Below, piece after piece: positions 53,234 to 63,095 of a stretch of 64,000 bases of DNA (positions are counted from its first letter, which is position 1; every line of letters starts with the position of its first letter). The DNA comes from Rhodococcus sp. KRD197. Lineage in GTDB: Bacteria > Actinomycetota > Actinomycetes > Mycobacteriales > Mycobacteriaceae. The translations under genes and the position numbers were made by a program. The DNA is taken from the NCBI RefSeq assembly GCF_017168235.1, contig NZ_JABFAO010000004.1, positions 359,771 to 423,770 on the forward strand. The letters are read 5' to 3'. The notes under the pieces were generated by a model that was given only the letters and a program-made list of their open reading frames with translations, made no database searches and was not told where the DNA came from.

Positions 53234-53273
53234 TACTGAGCGCTAGTCAATAGCTGTTGACTACTATTCAGTA
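53234..53273. promoter_or_regulatory. 40-bp TetR operator between the BVMO operon and tetR
   Basis: The gap carries a long interrupted palindrome: TACTGA (53234-53239), N4, TAGTCAA (53244-53250), N6, TTGACTA (53257-53263), N4, TCAGTA (53268-53273), every arm exact. It sits directly between two divergent starts, so one regulator, most likely the neighbouring TetR, can control both. A 20-base BVMO leader remains. Confidence 0.85.
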
Positions 53274-53283
53274 GAGTGATTCC

Positions 53284-53895
53284 ATGGCCGATGTGAACAA
53301 CGGAGTAGCCAAGCGCACGCGCATGAGCCCCGAGGAGCGACGTGCGCAGCTGATCGCCCTCGGAACGCAAATGCTGGCCGACCGGCCCCTCGAGCAGGTT
53401 TCGGTCGAGGACATCGCAGACCAGGCGGGTGTTTCGCGGGGGCTGCTGTTCCACTATTTCTCCTCGAAGCAGGACTTCCACCTCGCCATCGTTCGTGAGG
53501 CCAGTAGGACCATGCTCGACCGCACCGCGCCCGAGAGCGATCTCGATCCCTTCGACATTCTGCACGCTTCCATCGCGAATTATGTCGATTACGTCACCGA
53601 GAACCGAGACACATTCATCTCCCTTCTGCGCGGATCTGCATCCGGGGACCCCGACATGCGCGAGGTCTTCGAACAGACCCGGACGACGATGGCCGATCGA
53701 ACCGTGTCCGACCTCCACAAGCTCGGGATCGAGACGAACGCAACTACCGAGCTCGCGGTGCGCGGCTGGATCGCCTTCGTGGAGGAAGCCACCATCTCGT
53801 GGCTGCGCGATCCGCGCGTCAGCCGCGACGAGCTGATCGAACTGAATGTCAACGCGTTGCCCGCCGTCACCCTGGCCCGCCCTCCTCGCGCATGA
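53284..53895 (+). CDS. TetR-family regulator of the mymA-like operon
   Basis: A 203-residue repressor. Seen: N-terminal HTH (RRAQLIALGTQMLADRPLEQVSVEDIADQAGVSRGLLFHYFSSKQDF), in which VSRGLLFHYF is the recognition helix region; the rest is an all-helical ligand domain, with no ligand assignable. ATG start 10 bases after the 40-bp palindrome. Divergent from the BVMO operon, hence likely its local and autogenous repressor. Confidence 0.9.
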   Translation: MADVNNGVAKRTRMSPEERRAQLIALGTQMLADRPLEQVSVEDIADQAGVSRGLLFHYFSSKQDFHLAIVREASRTMLDRTAPESDLDPFDILHASIANYVDYVTENRDTFISLLRGSASGDPDMREVFEQTRTTMADRTVSDLHKLGIETNATTELAVRGWIAFVEEATISWLRDPRVSRDELIELNVNALPAVTLARPPRA

Positions 53896-53930
53896 ATGGA
53901 CCATCGCAACGTCTAGTCGGCATGAATGGA
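53890..53930 (+). repeat. 30-bp-spaced direct repeat at the 3' end of tetR
   Basis: GCATGAATGGA occurs at 53890-53900 and again at 53920-53930, separated exactly by 30 bases from start to start. The first overlaps the tetR stop codon (53893-53895). The repeat lies between two convergent TetR genes; function unknown. Confidence 0.6.
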
Positions 53931-53988
53931 ACATTGATGCGATCGCTGGCCGTCCGAACAACGCGCTGCAACGTGCCGCCGGGATCCT

Positions 53989-54618
53989 CTACTGGTTCAG
54001 CAGGATGAACTGTGTGACCGCCTGATCGGCAGTTGCGGCAATCGCGTCGGCGGTCGGCGCGGGTTCGCCCAGCAATAGACGGATCTGGGTGTCTCTGATC
54101 GTCAATCCGTAGAAGGTGCAGAAGGCATCGGCAGGATCTGGCACGTTCAGAATTCCGCGCGTGTGGAGTTCCGCAAAAAATGCTTCCGCTCGTGGTCCGA
54201 CGCGGTACCGCCCCGAGGCAAGTAGCCGCTGCGCAAGTTCGGGAGAGGTTGCTGCGGCGCGGTTCAGCTCGATGGATACCCGCCCCGTCAGCAGGGTCAG
54301 TAGTCCGCGAGCGAAGGAGCCGAGGAGTTCGCGGACACGGTCGAGGTCGTCCAGGTCGCCGTGATCGAAGAGCTCGGAAATCGCGGCCATCGAATGGTCT
54401 GCATTCGCCTCGATCAACGCGCCGAGCAACTCGTCTCGTCCGCCGAACCAGGCGTAGAGCGTCTCCTTCGAGGCGCCTGCGCGCGCTGCCACTGCGGCCA
54501 TCGTGAGGCCCTGCGTGCCGACTTCGACGAGCTCGGCGGCGGCTGCGGACAGGATCTCAGCGCGTCGCGCATCGCGTTCGCGAGTGGGTAGCCGTCCACG
54601 CCGTGGGGAAGTCGTCAC
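53989..54618 (-). CDS. TetR-family regulator
   Basis: A 209-residue repressor. Seen: RRAEILSAAAAELVEVGTQGLTMAAVAARAGASKETLYAWFGGRDELL, the TetR_N HTH, and a C-terminal helical domain with conserved AAATSPELAQRLLASGRY and TAFCTFYGL-like DAFCTFYGLTI. Divergent to the DUF1772 gene across a perfect operator; likely represses that gene and itself. Not closely similar to the preceding TetR. Confidence 0.88.
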   Translation of the reverse strand: MTTSPRRGRLPTRERDARRAEILSAAAAELVEVGTQGLTMAAVAARAGASKETLYAWFGGRDELLGALIEANADHSMAAISELFDHGDLDDLDRVRELLGSFARGLLTLLTGRVSIELNRAAATSPELAQRLLASGRYRVGPRAEAFFAELHTRGILNVPDPADAFCTFYGLTIRDTQIRLLLGEPAPTADAIAATADQAVTQFILLNQ

Positions 54619-54660
54619 TTGACAAGCGTACTAGGCCGTACGGATACTTATCCGTACGGC
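54619..54660. promoter_or_regulatory. Operator/promoter of tetR and the DUF1772 gene
   Basis: A perfect dyad with arms GCCGTACGGATA (54635-54646) and TATCCGTACGGC (54649-54660), 12 bases each with a 2-base centre. TTGACA at 54619-54624 lies just left of it, with a -10-like GATACT (54643-54648) inside the dyad at 18 bases spacing. A bound TetR would cover the -10 of the DUF1772 gene. Confidence 0.8.
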
Positions 54661-54692
54661 TGGGTTCGGTTACCTGCAAGGGAGTACTCGTG

Positions 54693-55229
54693 ATGGAGCG
54701 TTCAGGCTTTCGAACCATCTACTGGCTGGTGGTTGCGGTCGCGGTGCTGTTGACCGCCGCGATATTCGGATTCTTCTATGCGTGGGTTTGCTCGACCATG
54801 TGGGGACTTGGGAACGCTGACCCTCGCGTCGCGATCGCGGCGATGCAGGCGATGAACGAATCGGTACGCAATGCTGCGTTCTTCCCGGCGTTCTTTCTCA
54901 CGCCGGTCGCATTGGCGTTGGCTGCTCTGCTGTCCCGCAGGCTGGGCCTGCACGCGAGTTCGCGGTTTTTCTTTGCGGCTGCCATGGTCTACCTGTTCGG
55001 CGGGTTGCTGCTCACAGCGACAGTCAACGTGCCCATGAACGAGGACCTCGCAGTCGTTGCAGTGCCACAGGACGTGGCCGATGCCGAACAGATCTGGAGC
55101 AACTACTCCGGAAAGTGGCAGGTCTGGAATGCGGTGCGGATGACAGCGTCGGGTACGGCACTGCTACTCGCGTTCGGTGGTGTCCGTGCTGCAGCGGCGT
55201 CGTCGATCAGGAGCGAATCGCATGTCTGA
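54693..55229 (+). CDS. DUF1772 (anthrone-oxygenase-like) membrane protein
   Basis: A 178-residue integral membrane protein with about four helices. Seen: FRTIYWLVVAVAVLLTAAIFGFFYAWVCSTMWGLGNADPRVAIAAMQAMNESVRN, the family hallmark with its NxxVRN stretch, ending in NVPMNEDLAVVA and SGKWQVWNAVRMTAS. Proteins of DUF1772 include fungal anthrone oxygenases, but bacterial roles are unknown. ATG 54693 or GTG 54690 serve as starts behind GGGAG. Controlled by the neighbouring TetR via the palindrome. Confidence 0.85.
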   Translation: MERSGFRTIYWLVVAVAVLLTAAIFGFFYAWVCSTMWGLGNADPRVAIAAMQAMNESVRNAAFFPAFFLTPVALALAALLSRRLGLHASSRFFFAAAMVYLFGGLLLTATVNVPMNEDLAVVAVPQDVADAEQIWSNYSGKWQVWNAVRMTASGTALLLAFGGVRAAAASSIRSESHV

Positions 55230-55248
55230 GCGAGAGTCCCACAAACGT

Positions 55249-55294
55249 CGAATGGCGCATCCGATCACCAATAGGTGACCGGATGCGCCATTCG
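55249..55294. terminator. Bidirectional terminator between DUF1772 and kgd
   Basis: A long hairpin: the left arm begins at 55249 and reaches 55269 (CGAATGGCGCATCCGATCACC core), the right arm runs 55274-55294, with an AATA loop and a single A-C mismatch in 21 pairs. It ends transcripts from both the DUF1772 gene and kgd. Confidence 0.85.
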
Positions 55295-55314
55295 CTCTGG
55301 AACGGACGATAGAT

Positions 55315-58300
55315 CTACTCGCCGACTCCCGAGAACGCTTCGTCGATGATCTCGAGCTGCTCGACGGCGTGCACCTTGCTCGATCCCGACGACGGTGCCG
55401 ACATGGCGCGACGCGAGACCCGCTTTATTCCGCTCAGCACCTCCGGCATCAGTTCCGGGAAGGCCAGACCGAAGAACGGCCACGCACCCTGGTTCGCCGG
55501 CTCCTCCTGAACCCAACGGAACTCGGTGGCGTTCGGGTAGCTCTTGACCGCCTCGGTGATCCGACGGGTCGGAACCGGGTAGAGCTGCTCGATACGGACG
55601 ATAGCCACGTCCTCACGGTTGTCCTTTTGCTTGCGAGCGAGCAACTCGTAGTAGAGCTTGCCGCTCACCATGAGCACGCGCTTGACCTTGCTGCGATCTC
55701 CTGTTCCGGAGTCGTAGGTCGGCTCGTCGAACACCGAGTGGAACTTGCTGTCGGTGAAGTCCTCGATGTTGGACACCGCGGCCTTGTTGCGCAGCATCGA
55801 CTTCGGCGTGAAGACGACCAGCGGACGACGGATACCGTCCCGTGCGTGGCGACGCAGCAGGTGGAAGTAGTTCGCCGGAGTCGACGGAACGGCGACGGTC
55901 ATGGAGCCCTCGGCGCACAGCGTCAGGAAGCGCTCGATACGGCCGGACGTGTGGTCCGGACCCTGGCCCTCGTGGCCGTGCGGCAGCAGTAGTACGACGT
56001 CGGAGAGCTGGCCCCACTTGGCCTCACCGGAGGAGATGAACTCGTCGATGATGGACTGCGCGCCGTTGACGAAGTCGCCGAACTGCGCTTCCCAGAGCAC
56101 GAGAGCATCGGGGTTGCCCACGGAGTAGCCGTATTCGAAGCCGACGGCCGCGAACTCGCTGAGAGCGGAGTCGTAGACCATGAACTTGCCGGGCTTCGCG
56201 CTCCCGATGTTGTGCAGCGGGGTGTACTCGGCGCCGGTCTTGCGGTCGATGATGACCGAGTGGCGCTGGGTGAACGTCCCGCGCCGGGTGTCCTGGCCCG
56301 AGAAACGCACGTTGCGTCCCTCGTCCACGAGCGACCCGAGAGCGAGTAGTTCGCCGAATGCCCAGTCGACCTTGCCCTCGTACGCCATCTCGCGACGCTT
56401 CTCGAGGACCGGCTTGACCCGCGGGTGCACGGTGAAGTCTTCCGGTAGTTCGAGGTGGGCGTCACCGATGCGATGCAGGACCGACTTGTCGACGGCGGTG
56501 GTGAGCTTGGCAGGCAACGGCTGGTCGAGCTCGACCGACTCGCTGGGCTCCGGGTTGTACTTCTCGAGCTCACGCACCTCGTTGAACACGCGCTCGAGCT
56601 GGCCCTGGTAGTCGCGCAGGGCGTCCTCGGCCTCTTTGAGCGAGATGTCGCCGCGACCGATGAGCGATTCGGTGTAGCTCTTGCGAACACTCCGCTTGGT
56701 GTCGATGAGGTCGTACATCGCCGGCTGCGTCATCGACGGGTCGTCGCCCTCGTTGTGTCCACGCCTGCGGTAGCAGATCATGTCGATGATGACGTCCTTG
56801 TTGAACTTCTGGCGGAAGTCGACGGCGAGCTGTGCGACGCGAACGCATGCCTCGGGGTCGTCGCCGTTGACGTGGAAGATCGGCGCGCCGATCATCTTCG
56901 CCACATCGGTGCAGTACTCGGACGAACGGGAATGCTCGGGTGCGGTGGTGAAGCCGACCTGATTGTTGACCACGATGTGCACGGTTCCGCCGGTGCGGTA
57001 GCCGCGCAGTTGGGCGAGGTTCAGAGTTTCCGCGACCACACCCTGGCCGGCGAACGCGGCATCACCGTGCAGCATCAACGGCAGGACGGAGAAACCGCCC
57101 GGACCGGCGCCCTTGTCGAGCAGATCCTGCTTCGCGCGAACGAGGCCTTCGAGGACCGGGTCCACGGCTTCGAGGTGCGAGGGGTTCGCGGTGAGCGAGA
57201 CGGAGATATCGTTCTCACCGAACATCTGGATGTACGTGCCCTCGGCGCCGAGGTGGTACTTCACGTCTCCGGAGCCGTGTGCGGCTGCCGGATTCATGTT
57301 GCCCTCGAACTCGGTGAAGATCTTCGAGTAAGGCTTGCCGACGATGTTCGCCAACACGTTCAGGCGCCCGCGGTGCGGCATGCCGATGACGACCTCGTCG
57401 AGTGCATGCTCGGCGCTCTGATCGATGACGGCATCCATCATCGGAATCACGGACTCGGCACCTTCGAGCGAGAAGCGCTTCTGCCCGACGTACTTGGTCT
57501 GCAGGAACGTCTCGAACGCTTCCGCAGCATTGAGCTTGCTCAGGATGTACTTCTGCTGGGCCACGGTGGGCTTGACGTGCTTCGTTTCGACGCGGTCCTG
57601 CAGCCACGCGACCTGATCGGTCTCGAGGATGTGGGTGTACTCCACCCCGACGTGGCGGCAGTACGAGTCCCGCAGAACACTGAGCACGTCCCGCAGACGC
57701 ATCTTGTCCTTGCCGTGGAATCCGCCGACCTTGAACTCGCGGTCGAGGTCCCACAGCGTCAGATCGTGACTGATGACGTCGAGATCCGGGTGCATCCGGA
57801 ACTTGTCCTTGGTGAACTGCAACGGATCCGTGTCGGCCATGAGGTGGCCACGGTTGCGATACGCGGCAATCAGTTCCAGCACGCGAGTGTTCTTGTCGAC
57901 GGTGCCCTCGGGTAGATCCTTGCGCCACCGGATCGGCTCGTACGGGATCCGCATCGAGTGGAAAATCTCGTCGTAGAACTCGTCGCTGATCAGAAGGTTG
58001 TGGATGGTCCGGAGGAAGTCACCGGACTCCGCGCCCTGAATGATGCGGTGATCGTAGGTCGAGGTCAGCGTCATGAGCTTGCCGACGCCCAAGTCCGCGA
58101 GTCGCTCGTCGCTCGAGCCCTGGAATTCGGCCGGGTATTCCATGGCGCCCGCGCCGATGATTGCACCCTGGCCCTTCATCAACCGCGGAACCGAATGCAC
58201 GGTGCCGATGCCGCCGGGGTTGGTGAGCGAGAGGGTGACGCCCTGGAAGTCCTCGCCGGTGAGCTTGCCCTCACGGGCACGACGAACGATGTCCTCGTAG

Positions 58301-59109
58301 GCGTTGTAGAACTGCGTGAACGAGTGATTCTGCGTGTTCTTGATCGCGGCGACGACGAGAGTGCGGTTGCCGTCCTTGCCCTTCAGGTCGATCGCCAGGC
58401 CGAGGTTGGTCGAGGCAGGCGCGACGGAGTTGGGCTTTCCGTCGATCTCGGCGAAGTGGCAGTTCATGTTGGGGAACGCCTTGACGGCCTGCACGATCGC
58501 ATAGCCGAGAAGGTGAGTGAACGAGATCTTGCCGCCTCGTGTGCGCGCGAGGTGGTTGTTGATGACGAGACGGTTGTCCACCATCAGCTTCGCCGGGATT
58601 GCTCGAACGCTTGTCGCGGTCGGAATCTGCAGCGAGAGCGACATGTTCTTGGCGACGGCAGCAGCAGCGCCACGCAGAACCTTGGTCGACTCCTCACCAC
58701 TGGACTCGGCGGCCGGCTTCGAGATGTCGGGCGCAGGTTTCGTACCTGCAGCCTTGGACGTCGCTGGTCTCGACGTCGGTGCTGGCTTCTTCGCGGCCGG
58801 CTCGGGACTCGCCGATGCAGAAGGTGCCGCCCGAGGAGTGTCCGCCTTCGACTCGGTCGACTTGGGTGCTTCTGATTTGGGCGCTGGGGACTTGGGCGCG
58901 GCTGACTCGGGTGCTGCGGGCTTGCCGTTGCCGTTACTGCCGTTCGGAGTCGACGCTGTCCCGTCGCTTACCGGCGCGTCCGGATCGTAGTCGGTGAGGA
59001 ACTCGTGCCAGCTGGCATCAACCGATGAGGGGTCGTCCTTGAATCGCTGATACATCTCGTCGACCAGCCATTGGTTCTGTCCGAATTGGGTAGTAGAGCT
59101 GCTGCTCAC
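55315..59109 (-). CDS. kgd: Multifunctional 2-oxoglutarate metabolism enzyme Kgd (E1o-E2o fusion)
   Basis: A 1264-residue protein. Seen: an N-terminal helical segment ([30 protein letters not shown]), an Ala/Pro/Lys-rich linker (about 45-140), then an E2-type acyltransferase with [16 protein letters not shown] (catalytic His), then the 2-oxoglutarate dehydrogenase E1 (ThDP) domain with [29 protein letters not shown] and [20 protein letters not shown]. No lipoyl domain, as in mycobacteria and corynebacteria (OdhA/SucA), where the lipoyl E2 comes from the pyruvate complex. Acts at the oxoglutarate node; regulation by GarA/OdhI is known for relatives. Confidence 0.94.
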   Translation of the reverse strand: MSSSSTTQFGQNQWLVDEMYQRFKDDPSSVDASWHEFLTDYDPDAPVSDGTASTPNGSNGNGKPAAPESAAPKSPAPKSEAPKSTESKADTPRAAPSASASPEPAAKKPAPTSRPATSKAAGTKPAPDISKPAAESSGEESTKVLRGAAAAVAKNMSLSLQIPTATSVRAIPAKLMVDNRLVINNHLARTRGGKISFTHLLGYAIVQAVKAFPNMNCHFAEIDGKPNSVAPASTNLGLAIDLKGKDGNRTLVVAAIKNTQNHSFTQFYNAYEDIVRRAREGKLTGEDFQGVTLSLTNPGGIGTVHSVPRLMKGQGAIIGAGAMEYPAEFQGSSDERLADLGVGKLMTLTSTYDHRIIQGAESGDFLRTIHNLLISDEFYDEIFHSMRIPYEPIRWRKDLPEGTVDKNTRVLELIAAYRNRGHLMADTDPLQFTKDKFRMHPDLDVISHDLTLWDLDREFKVGGFHGKDKMRLRDVLSVLRDSYCRHVGVEYTHILETDQVAWLQDRVETKHVKPTVAQQKYILSKLNAAEAFETFLQTKYVGQKRFSLEGAESVIPMMDAVIDQSAEHALDEVVIGMPHRGRLNVLANIVGKPYSKIFTEFEGNMNPAAAHGSGDVKYHLGAEGTYIQMFGENDISVSLTANPSHLEAVDPVLEGLVRAKQDLLDKGAGPGGFSVLPLMLHGDAAFAGQGVVAETLNLAQLRGYRTGGTVHIVVNNQVGFTTAPEHSRSSEYCTDVAKMIGAPIFHVNGDDPEACVRVAQLAVDFRQKFNKDVIIDMICYRRRGHNEGDDPSMTQPAMYDLIDTKRSVRKSYTESLIGRGDISLKEAEDALRDYQGQLERVFNEVRELEKYNPEPSESVELDQPLPAKLTTAVDKSVLHRIGDAHLELPEDFTVHPRVKPVLEKRREMAYEGKVDWAFGELLALGSLVDEGRNVRFSGQDTRRGTFTQRHSVIIDRKTGAEYTPLHNIGSAKPGKFMVYDSALSEFAAVGFEYGYSVGNPDALVLWEAQFGDFVNGAQSIIDEFISSGEAKWGQLSDVVLLLPHGHEGQGPDHTSGRIERFLTLCAEGSMTVAVPSTPANYFHLLRRHARDGIRRPLVVFTPKSMLRNKAAVSNIEDFTDSKFHSVFDEPTYDSGTGDRSKVKRVLMVSGKLYYELLARKQKDNREDVAIVRIEQLYPVPTRRITEAVKSYPNATEFRWVQEEPANQGAWPFFGLAFPELMPEVLSGIKRVSRRAMSAPSSGSSKVHAVEQLEIIDEAFSGVGE

Positions 59110-59222
59110 GGCAGTAGTTCGCCTCGATTCTTCTCTTCGTTCCCTTTACACACGCGCGTACATATCCAGGCTAGACCTCATCCGGGTATCACGAACGGCC
59201 GGGACGTGGCTGTGATATGTAC

Positions 59223-62200
59223 TCACGAGTAACTTTCAGCTTCGTTCCTGACTACTCCTGTATTCATCGGATTATTCCCGCCGCGCGTTTCGGCCGCATC
59301 CCATAACCGGGTGTAGTAGCCGCCGCGGGCGCGCAGTTCGGTGTGCGTTCCGGTCTCCACGATCCGTCCACCGTCGACGACGACCACCAGATCCGCGCGG
59401 GCAGCGGTGGCCAGTCGATGGGCTACGACCACCGAAGTTCTCTTTCGCAACACCCTCTCGCTCGCCGCGAGAACGGTGCGCTCGGTCGCAGGGTCGAGGG
59501 TTGCGGTGGCCTCGTCGAGCAGCAGTAGATCCGGGTCGACCAACTCGGCTCTGGCCAGCGCGATCAACTGACGCTGGCCCGCGGACAGACCCTGCCCGCG
59601 TTCGCCCACCGGCGCTCGCATACCTCCCCGAAGTGCAGCGATGGTCTCCAGGGCCCCGACGGCGCGGGCCGCGGCCTCGATCTCCGCGCGGGTAGCGTCG
59701 GGTCTGCCGAAGGCGATGTTGCTCGCGACATCGCCGGTGAACAGATGCGCTTCCTGGGGGACGACGCCGAGCCGATGCCGGTAGTCGGCCAGGTGGTATT
59801 CACGTAGATCCGTGCCACCGACGCGCACACTTCCGGACGTCGGGTCGTAGAAGCGCGCCAGCAATTTGATGACGGTCGACTTGCCGGCGCCGGTTTGTCC
59901 GACCAGGGCGACGGTGGTCCCGTGCTCGATTGTGAGATTGACCTCACTGAGCGCCTCGATAGACGATCCGGCGTAGCGGAACCCGACATCGGCGAATTCG
60001 ATGTCGGTTCGAAGGCGCCCGTCGCGGAAGGGCGTGCCGACGGAGGCTGTCCCCACAGTGTTCTGTGCCGTCTCGATCGAGCTCGGGGTGCGCAGCAAAT
60101 CGCCGATTCGGCGTACTCCCACGCTGGCCTGCTGGTATCCGTCGAAGACCTGTGAAAGCTGTTGGATGGGACCGAACAGCAAACCGAGATACAGGACGAA
60201 TGCGATGAGCGTGCCGGTCGTTGTCGTCCCCGAAGCCACCTGGTTCGCTCCCACGAACACCACGAGTGCGAGCGCGAGGTCCGACAGCAGGGTGATGAAC
60301 GGGAAGTACAGCGAGATCGCTTTCTGTGACCGCATACGGCTGACGCGATAGTGCTCGGCGCGCTCGGCGAACCTGTTGGCTGCGAACTCCTCGCGTCGGT
60401 AGGCCTGTGCCGACCGCAGCCCGGCAATGTTCTCCTGAAAGTCGGCGTTGACGGCCGAGATGCGTTCCCTGGAGGTCGAGTACGCGGCGGCGGACACACG
60501 GCGAAAGAACACTGTGGCCACCACGAGCACTGGGACCACCGCGAGCGCGACCAGCCCGAGCGAGAAATCCGTGACGAGCAGCGCGGCCGCGATACCGAAC
60601 ACCATCAGCAGGCTGACCACTGCCGTGGAGGCGCCGGTCTGGATGAACGAGGAGAGGGCGTCCACGTCTGTGGTCATGCGCGTCATGATTCGGCCGGACA
60701 GCTCACGTTCGTAGTAGTCGAGGCCCAGACGTTGGATGTGTGCGTAGCTGCGCACGCGTAGCCCGAACAACACGCGTTCGCCTGCGCGGGCCGTGATGGT
60801 GGTGGTGGCTGCGATGACAAACCAGGTTGCTGTTGCCAACGCCGCCCCGATCGCGGTCGCGGTCCACAGTGCTCCCGGGTCACCACGCCCGACACCGTCG
60901 TCGACGGCGAAACGAACGATGGACGGGAAGGCGATCCCTGCGAGCGAGTCCAGTGCGAGCAGCACAACAGCGACAACGAGCAGTGTTCGCACCGGCGAGA
61001 GGAGTCGGGACAGGCGAAAGTGCGGGTCGGGGGCTCGAACGTCGGCACCGGATGTTCGAGGATCCTCGGTGGCAGGGGGGAGGGCGTCGACCGAGGCCCG
61101 CAGTTGCGGTGTCGAGGCGAGGTTGCCGAAGGCGCCGGAGGCGGGTCCCCGGCCAGTGGGTGTGCTCGAGTGAACGGCCCGGTGCTCGGCGGTGGACGTG
61201 CCCGTGGCGGTGCCCGTGTCGAAGTTGGTGTCGGGCCACAGCACACCTGACGAGGGTGGACGGGCGGCGTCCGGTCGTGGCGTGGCAACGACCGCGGGCC
61301 GGCTGTGTGCGGCTGGATCGCTGCCGGAGAGCAGCTCACGAAACAGCGGGCAGCGTTCGTCGAGATCGTCGACGGTTCCGGTGTCGATGATCCTTCCGCC
61401 GTCGAGCACGGCGACTCGGTCGGCGAGGGTGAGGGTGGAGCGTCGGTGGGCGAGGATCACGGTGGTTCGGTCGCGCAGAGAACGGAGCGCGTCGAAGATC
61501 TTCGCCTCTGTGGTGGCGTCGACAGCGGATGTGGCGTCGTCGAGGACGAGGACGCGAGGATCGGTCAGCAGAGCGCGCGCAAGAGCAATGCGTTGACGCT
61601 GGCCACCGGAGAGCGTGAGTCCCCGCTCGCCCACGACGGAGTCGTATCCCTCGGGCAGTGCCTCGATGAAATCGGCTGCCTCGGCCAGCGCCGCGGCGCG
61701 CTGAATCTCCTCTGCAGTGGCGTCGGGCCGCCCGAGGGCGATATTGGCCGCGATGGTGTCGGAGAAGAGGAACGGCTCGTCGAACACGAGGCCGACGGCC
61801 TCACGCAGTTGTGACGCGGAAACACGATCGACGTCGAATCGCTCACCGGCGCAGGTGAGCGCGACCGAACCCGAGCGTGGGCTGTAGAACCGGGGCAGTA
61901 GCAGCGACAAGGCTGTCTTGCCTGCTCCCGCATGTCCGACGATTGCTACGGTTTCTCCGGGCATGACGGTGAGGTCGAAGGATCTGAGGACATCCCGGTC
62001 GGGTTCGAATCCGAAGGTGACCGCTGAGAGGTCGAGTCCGAGCGGCCCGTCCGGTAGATCCGTCGGGTGCTCCGGTTCGGGCACCGACGGTTCGGTGTCG
62101 ATGACGTCGTAGACGCGTTCGACCGCCGCGCGCGAGAGCTGCGCCATGATGACGACGGACGACAGGGTGCGAGTCACGGCGGAGAGCGTGGCGACGTACG

Positions 62201-63056
62201 TGGCGAAGGCGAGGAACGTGCCGACCGTAATACTTCCCTGCAAAGCCAGATAGCCGCCGAGCGCGATCACTCCGACCAGCCCGAGCTGAGGTATCACCGC
62301 CATCGAGGGGGCGAACTTCGCATTGATCTTCGTCGATCGCATTCGCTCGGCGAACAATCGGCGTCCGAGCGCCTCCAGGCGGCCCACCATGCGTTCTTCC
62401 TGGCCGAACCCCTTGACGACGCGGACGCCGGTAACCGTCTCCTCGACGTGCTGCGCGAGGTCGGATGCCCGCTGCTGGGCGGACCAGGTGGCTGCATAGA
62501 GCGTGGGCCGCAGCCGGTACACCACGAAGGACACTGCTGGAACGATGAGCAGTGCGACGACGGTGAGCAGCGGAGACAGGTAGGCCATCACACCGAGTGC
62601 CAGTACGAACTGCACGAGTGCGCCCGCGGACAACGGAACCATGGCGAGCAGACCCTGCACGAGCTGGAGGTCGGTGATGGATCGGGAGACGACCTGGCCG
62701 GTCCTGATCTCGTCCTGTTTTCGGCCGTCGAGGCGCTGCAAGGAGGCGAGAAGCGCGAGCCGCAGGTCGTGTTGGACGTCGATGGACAATCGTCCCGCTA
62801 GGAGGCGTCGACCGAACTGGCAACCGAATCGGACCACACCTAGTCCGGCAATGGTCAGGGCCACGACCGTGATCGAGCTGTTCTCGCCCGCAGCTGCGTC
62901 GTCGATAGCCACGCGAGTGAGAAGGGGAAACGAGATGTCGATCGCAGCGGCGATCAGCGTGACCGCCAACGCGCCTGTCATCGTTGCGCGGTGCAGCCAG
63001 CACTGTGCCAGGAGTCGGCGAATCCAGCCGATCTGATCGCTACCGTTTCTCACCAT
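59223..63056 (-). CDS. Fused heterodimeric-type ABC exporter (two TMD-NBD halves in one protein)
   Basis: A 1277-residue ABC transporter with order TMD1-NBD1-linker-TMD2-NBD2. Seen: NBD1 Walker A GHAGAGKT, signature LSGGQRQR, Walker B VLVLDDATSAVD, H-loop ILAHRRS; NBD2 Walker A GQTGAGKST, signature LSAGQRQL, Walker B LLLLDEATATLD, H-loop VVAHRLAT. The Glu after the Walker B Asp of NBD1 is Asp (DD), so one ATP site is degenerate, as in TM287/288-like exporters. The linker (about 600-690) is Pro/Ser/Thr-rich. Resembles Rv0194 of mycobacteria in design, a drug exporter; substrate not known. Located 113 bases upstream of kgd. Confidence 0.9.
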   Translation of the reverse strand: MVRNGSDQIGWIRRLLAQCWLHRATMTGALAVTLIAAAIDISFPLLTRVAIDDAAAGENSSITVVALTIAGLGVVRFGCQFGRRLLAGRLSIDVQHDLRLALLASLQRLDGRKQDEIRTGQVVSRSITDLQLVQGLLAMVPLSAGALVQFVLALGVMAYLSPLLTVVALLIVPAVSFVVYRLRPTLYAATWSAQQRASDLAQHVEETVTGVRVVKGFGQEERMVGRLEALGRRLFAERMRSTKINAKFAPSMAVIPQLGLVGVIALGGYLALQGSITVGTFLAFATYVATLSAVTRTLSSVVIMAQLSRAAVERVYDVIDTEPSVPEPEHPTDLPDGPLGLDLSAVTFGFEPDRDVLRSFDLTVMPGETVAIVGHAGAGKTALSLLLPRFYSPRSGSVALTCAGERFDVDRVSASQLREAVGLVFDEPFLFSDTIAANIALGRPDATAEEIQRAAALAEAADFIEALPEGYDSVVGERGLTLSGGQRQRIALARALLTDPRVLVLDDATSAVDATTEAKIFDALRSLRDRTTVILAHRRSTLTLADRVAVLDGGRIIDTGTVDDLDERCPLFRELLSGSDPAAHSRPAVVATPRPDAARPPSSGVLWPDTNFDTGTATGTSTAEHRAVHSSTPTGRGPASGAFGNLASTPQLRASVDALPPATEDPRTSGADVRAPDPHFRLSRLLSPVRTLLVVAVVLLALDSLAGIAFPSIVRFAVDDGVGRGDPGALWTATAIGAALATATWFVIAATTTITARAGERVLFGLRVRSYAHIQRLGLDYYERELSGRIMTRMTTDVDALSSFIQTGASTAVVSLLMVFGIAAALLVTDFSLGLVALAVVPVLVVATVFFRRVSAAAYSTSRERISAVNADFQENIAGLRSAQAYRREEFAANRFAERAEHYRVSRMRSQKAISLYFPFITLLSDLALALVVFVGANQVASGTTTTGTLIAFVLYLGLLFGPIQQLSQVFDGYQQASVGVRRIGDLLRTPSSIETAQNTVGTASVGTPFRDGRLRTDIEFADVGFRYAGSSIEALSEVNLTIEHGTTVALVGQTGAGKSTVIKLLARFYDPTSGSVRVGGTDLREYHLADYRHRLGVVPQEAHLFTGDVASNIAFGRPDATRAEIEAAARAVGALETIAALRGGMRAPVGERGQGLSAGQRQLIALARAELVDPDLLLLDEATATLDPATERTVLAASERVLRKRTSVVVAHRLATAARADLVVVVDGGRIVETGTHTELRARGGYYTRLWDAAETRGGNNPMNTGVVRNEAESYS

Positions 63057-63095
63057 CGCGTGTGAACGGTAGTCCGACCCACCGACACTCGGATT

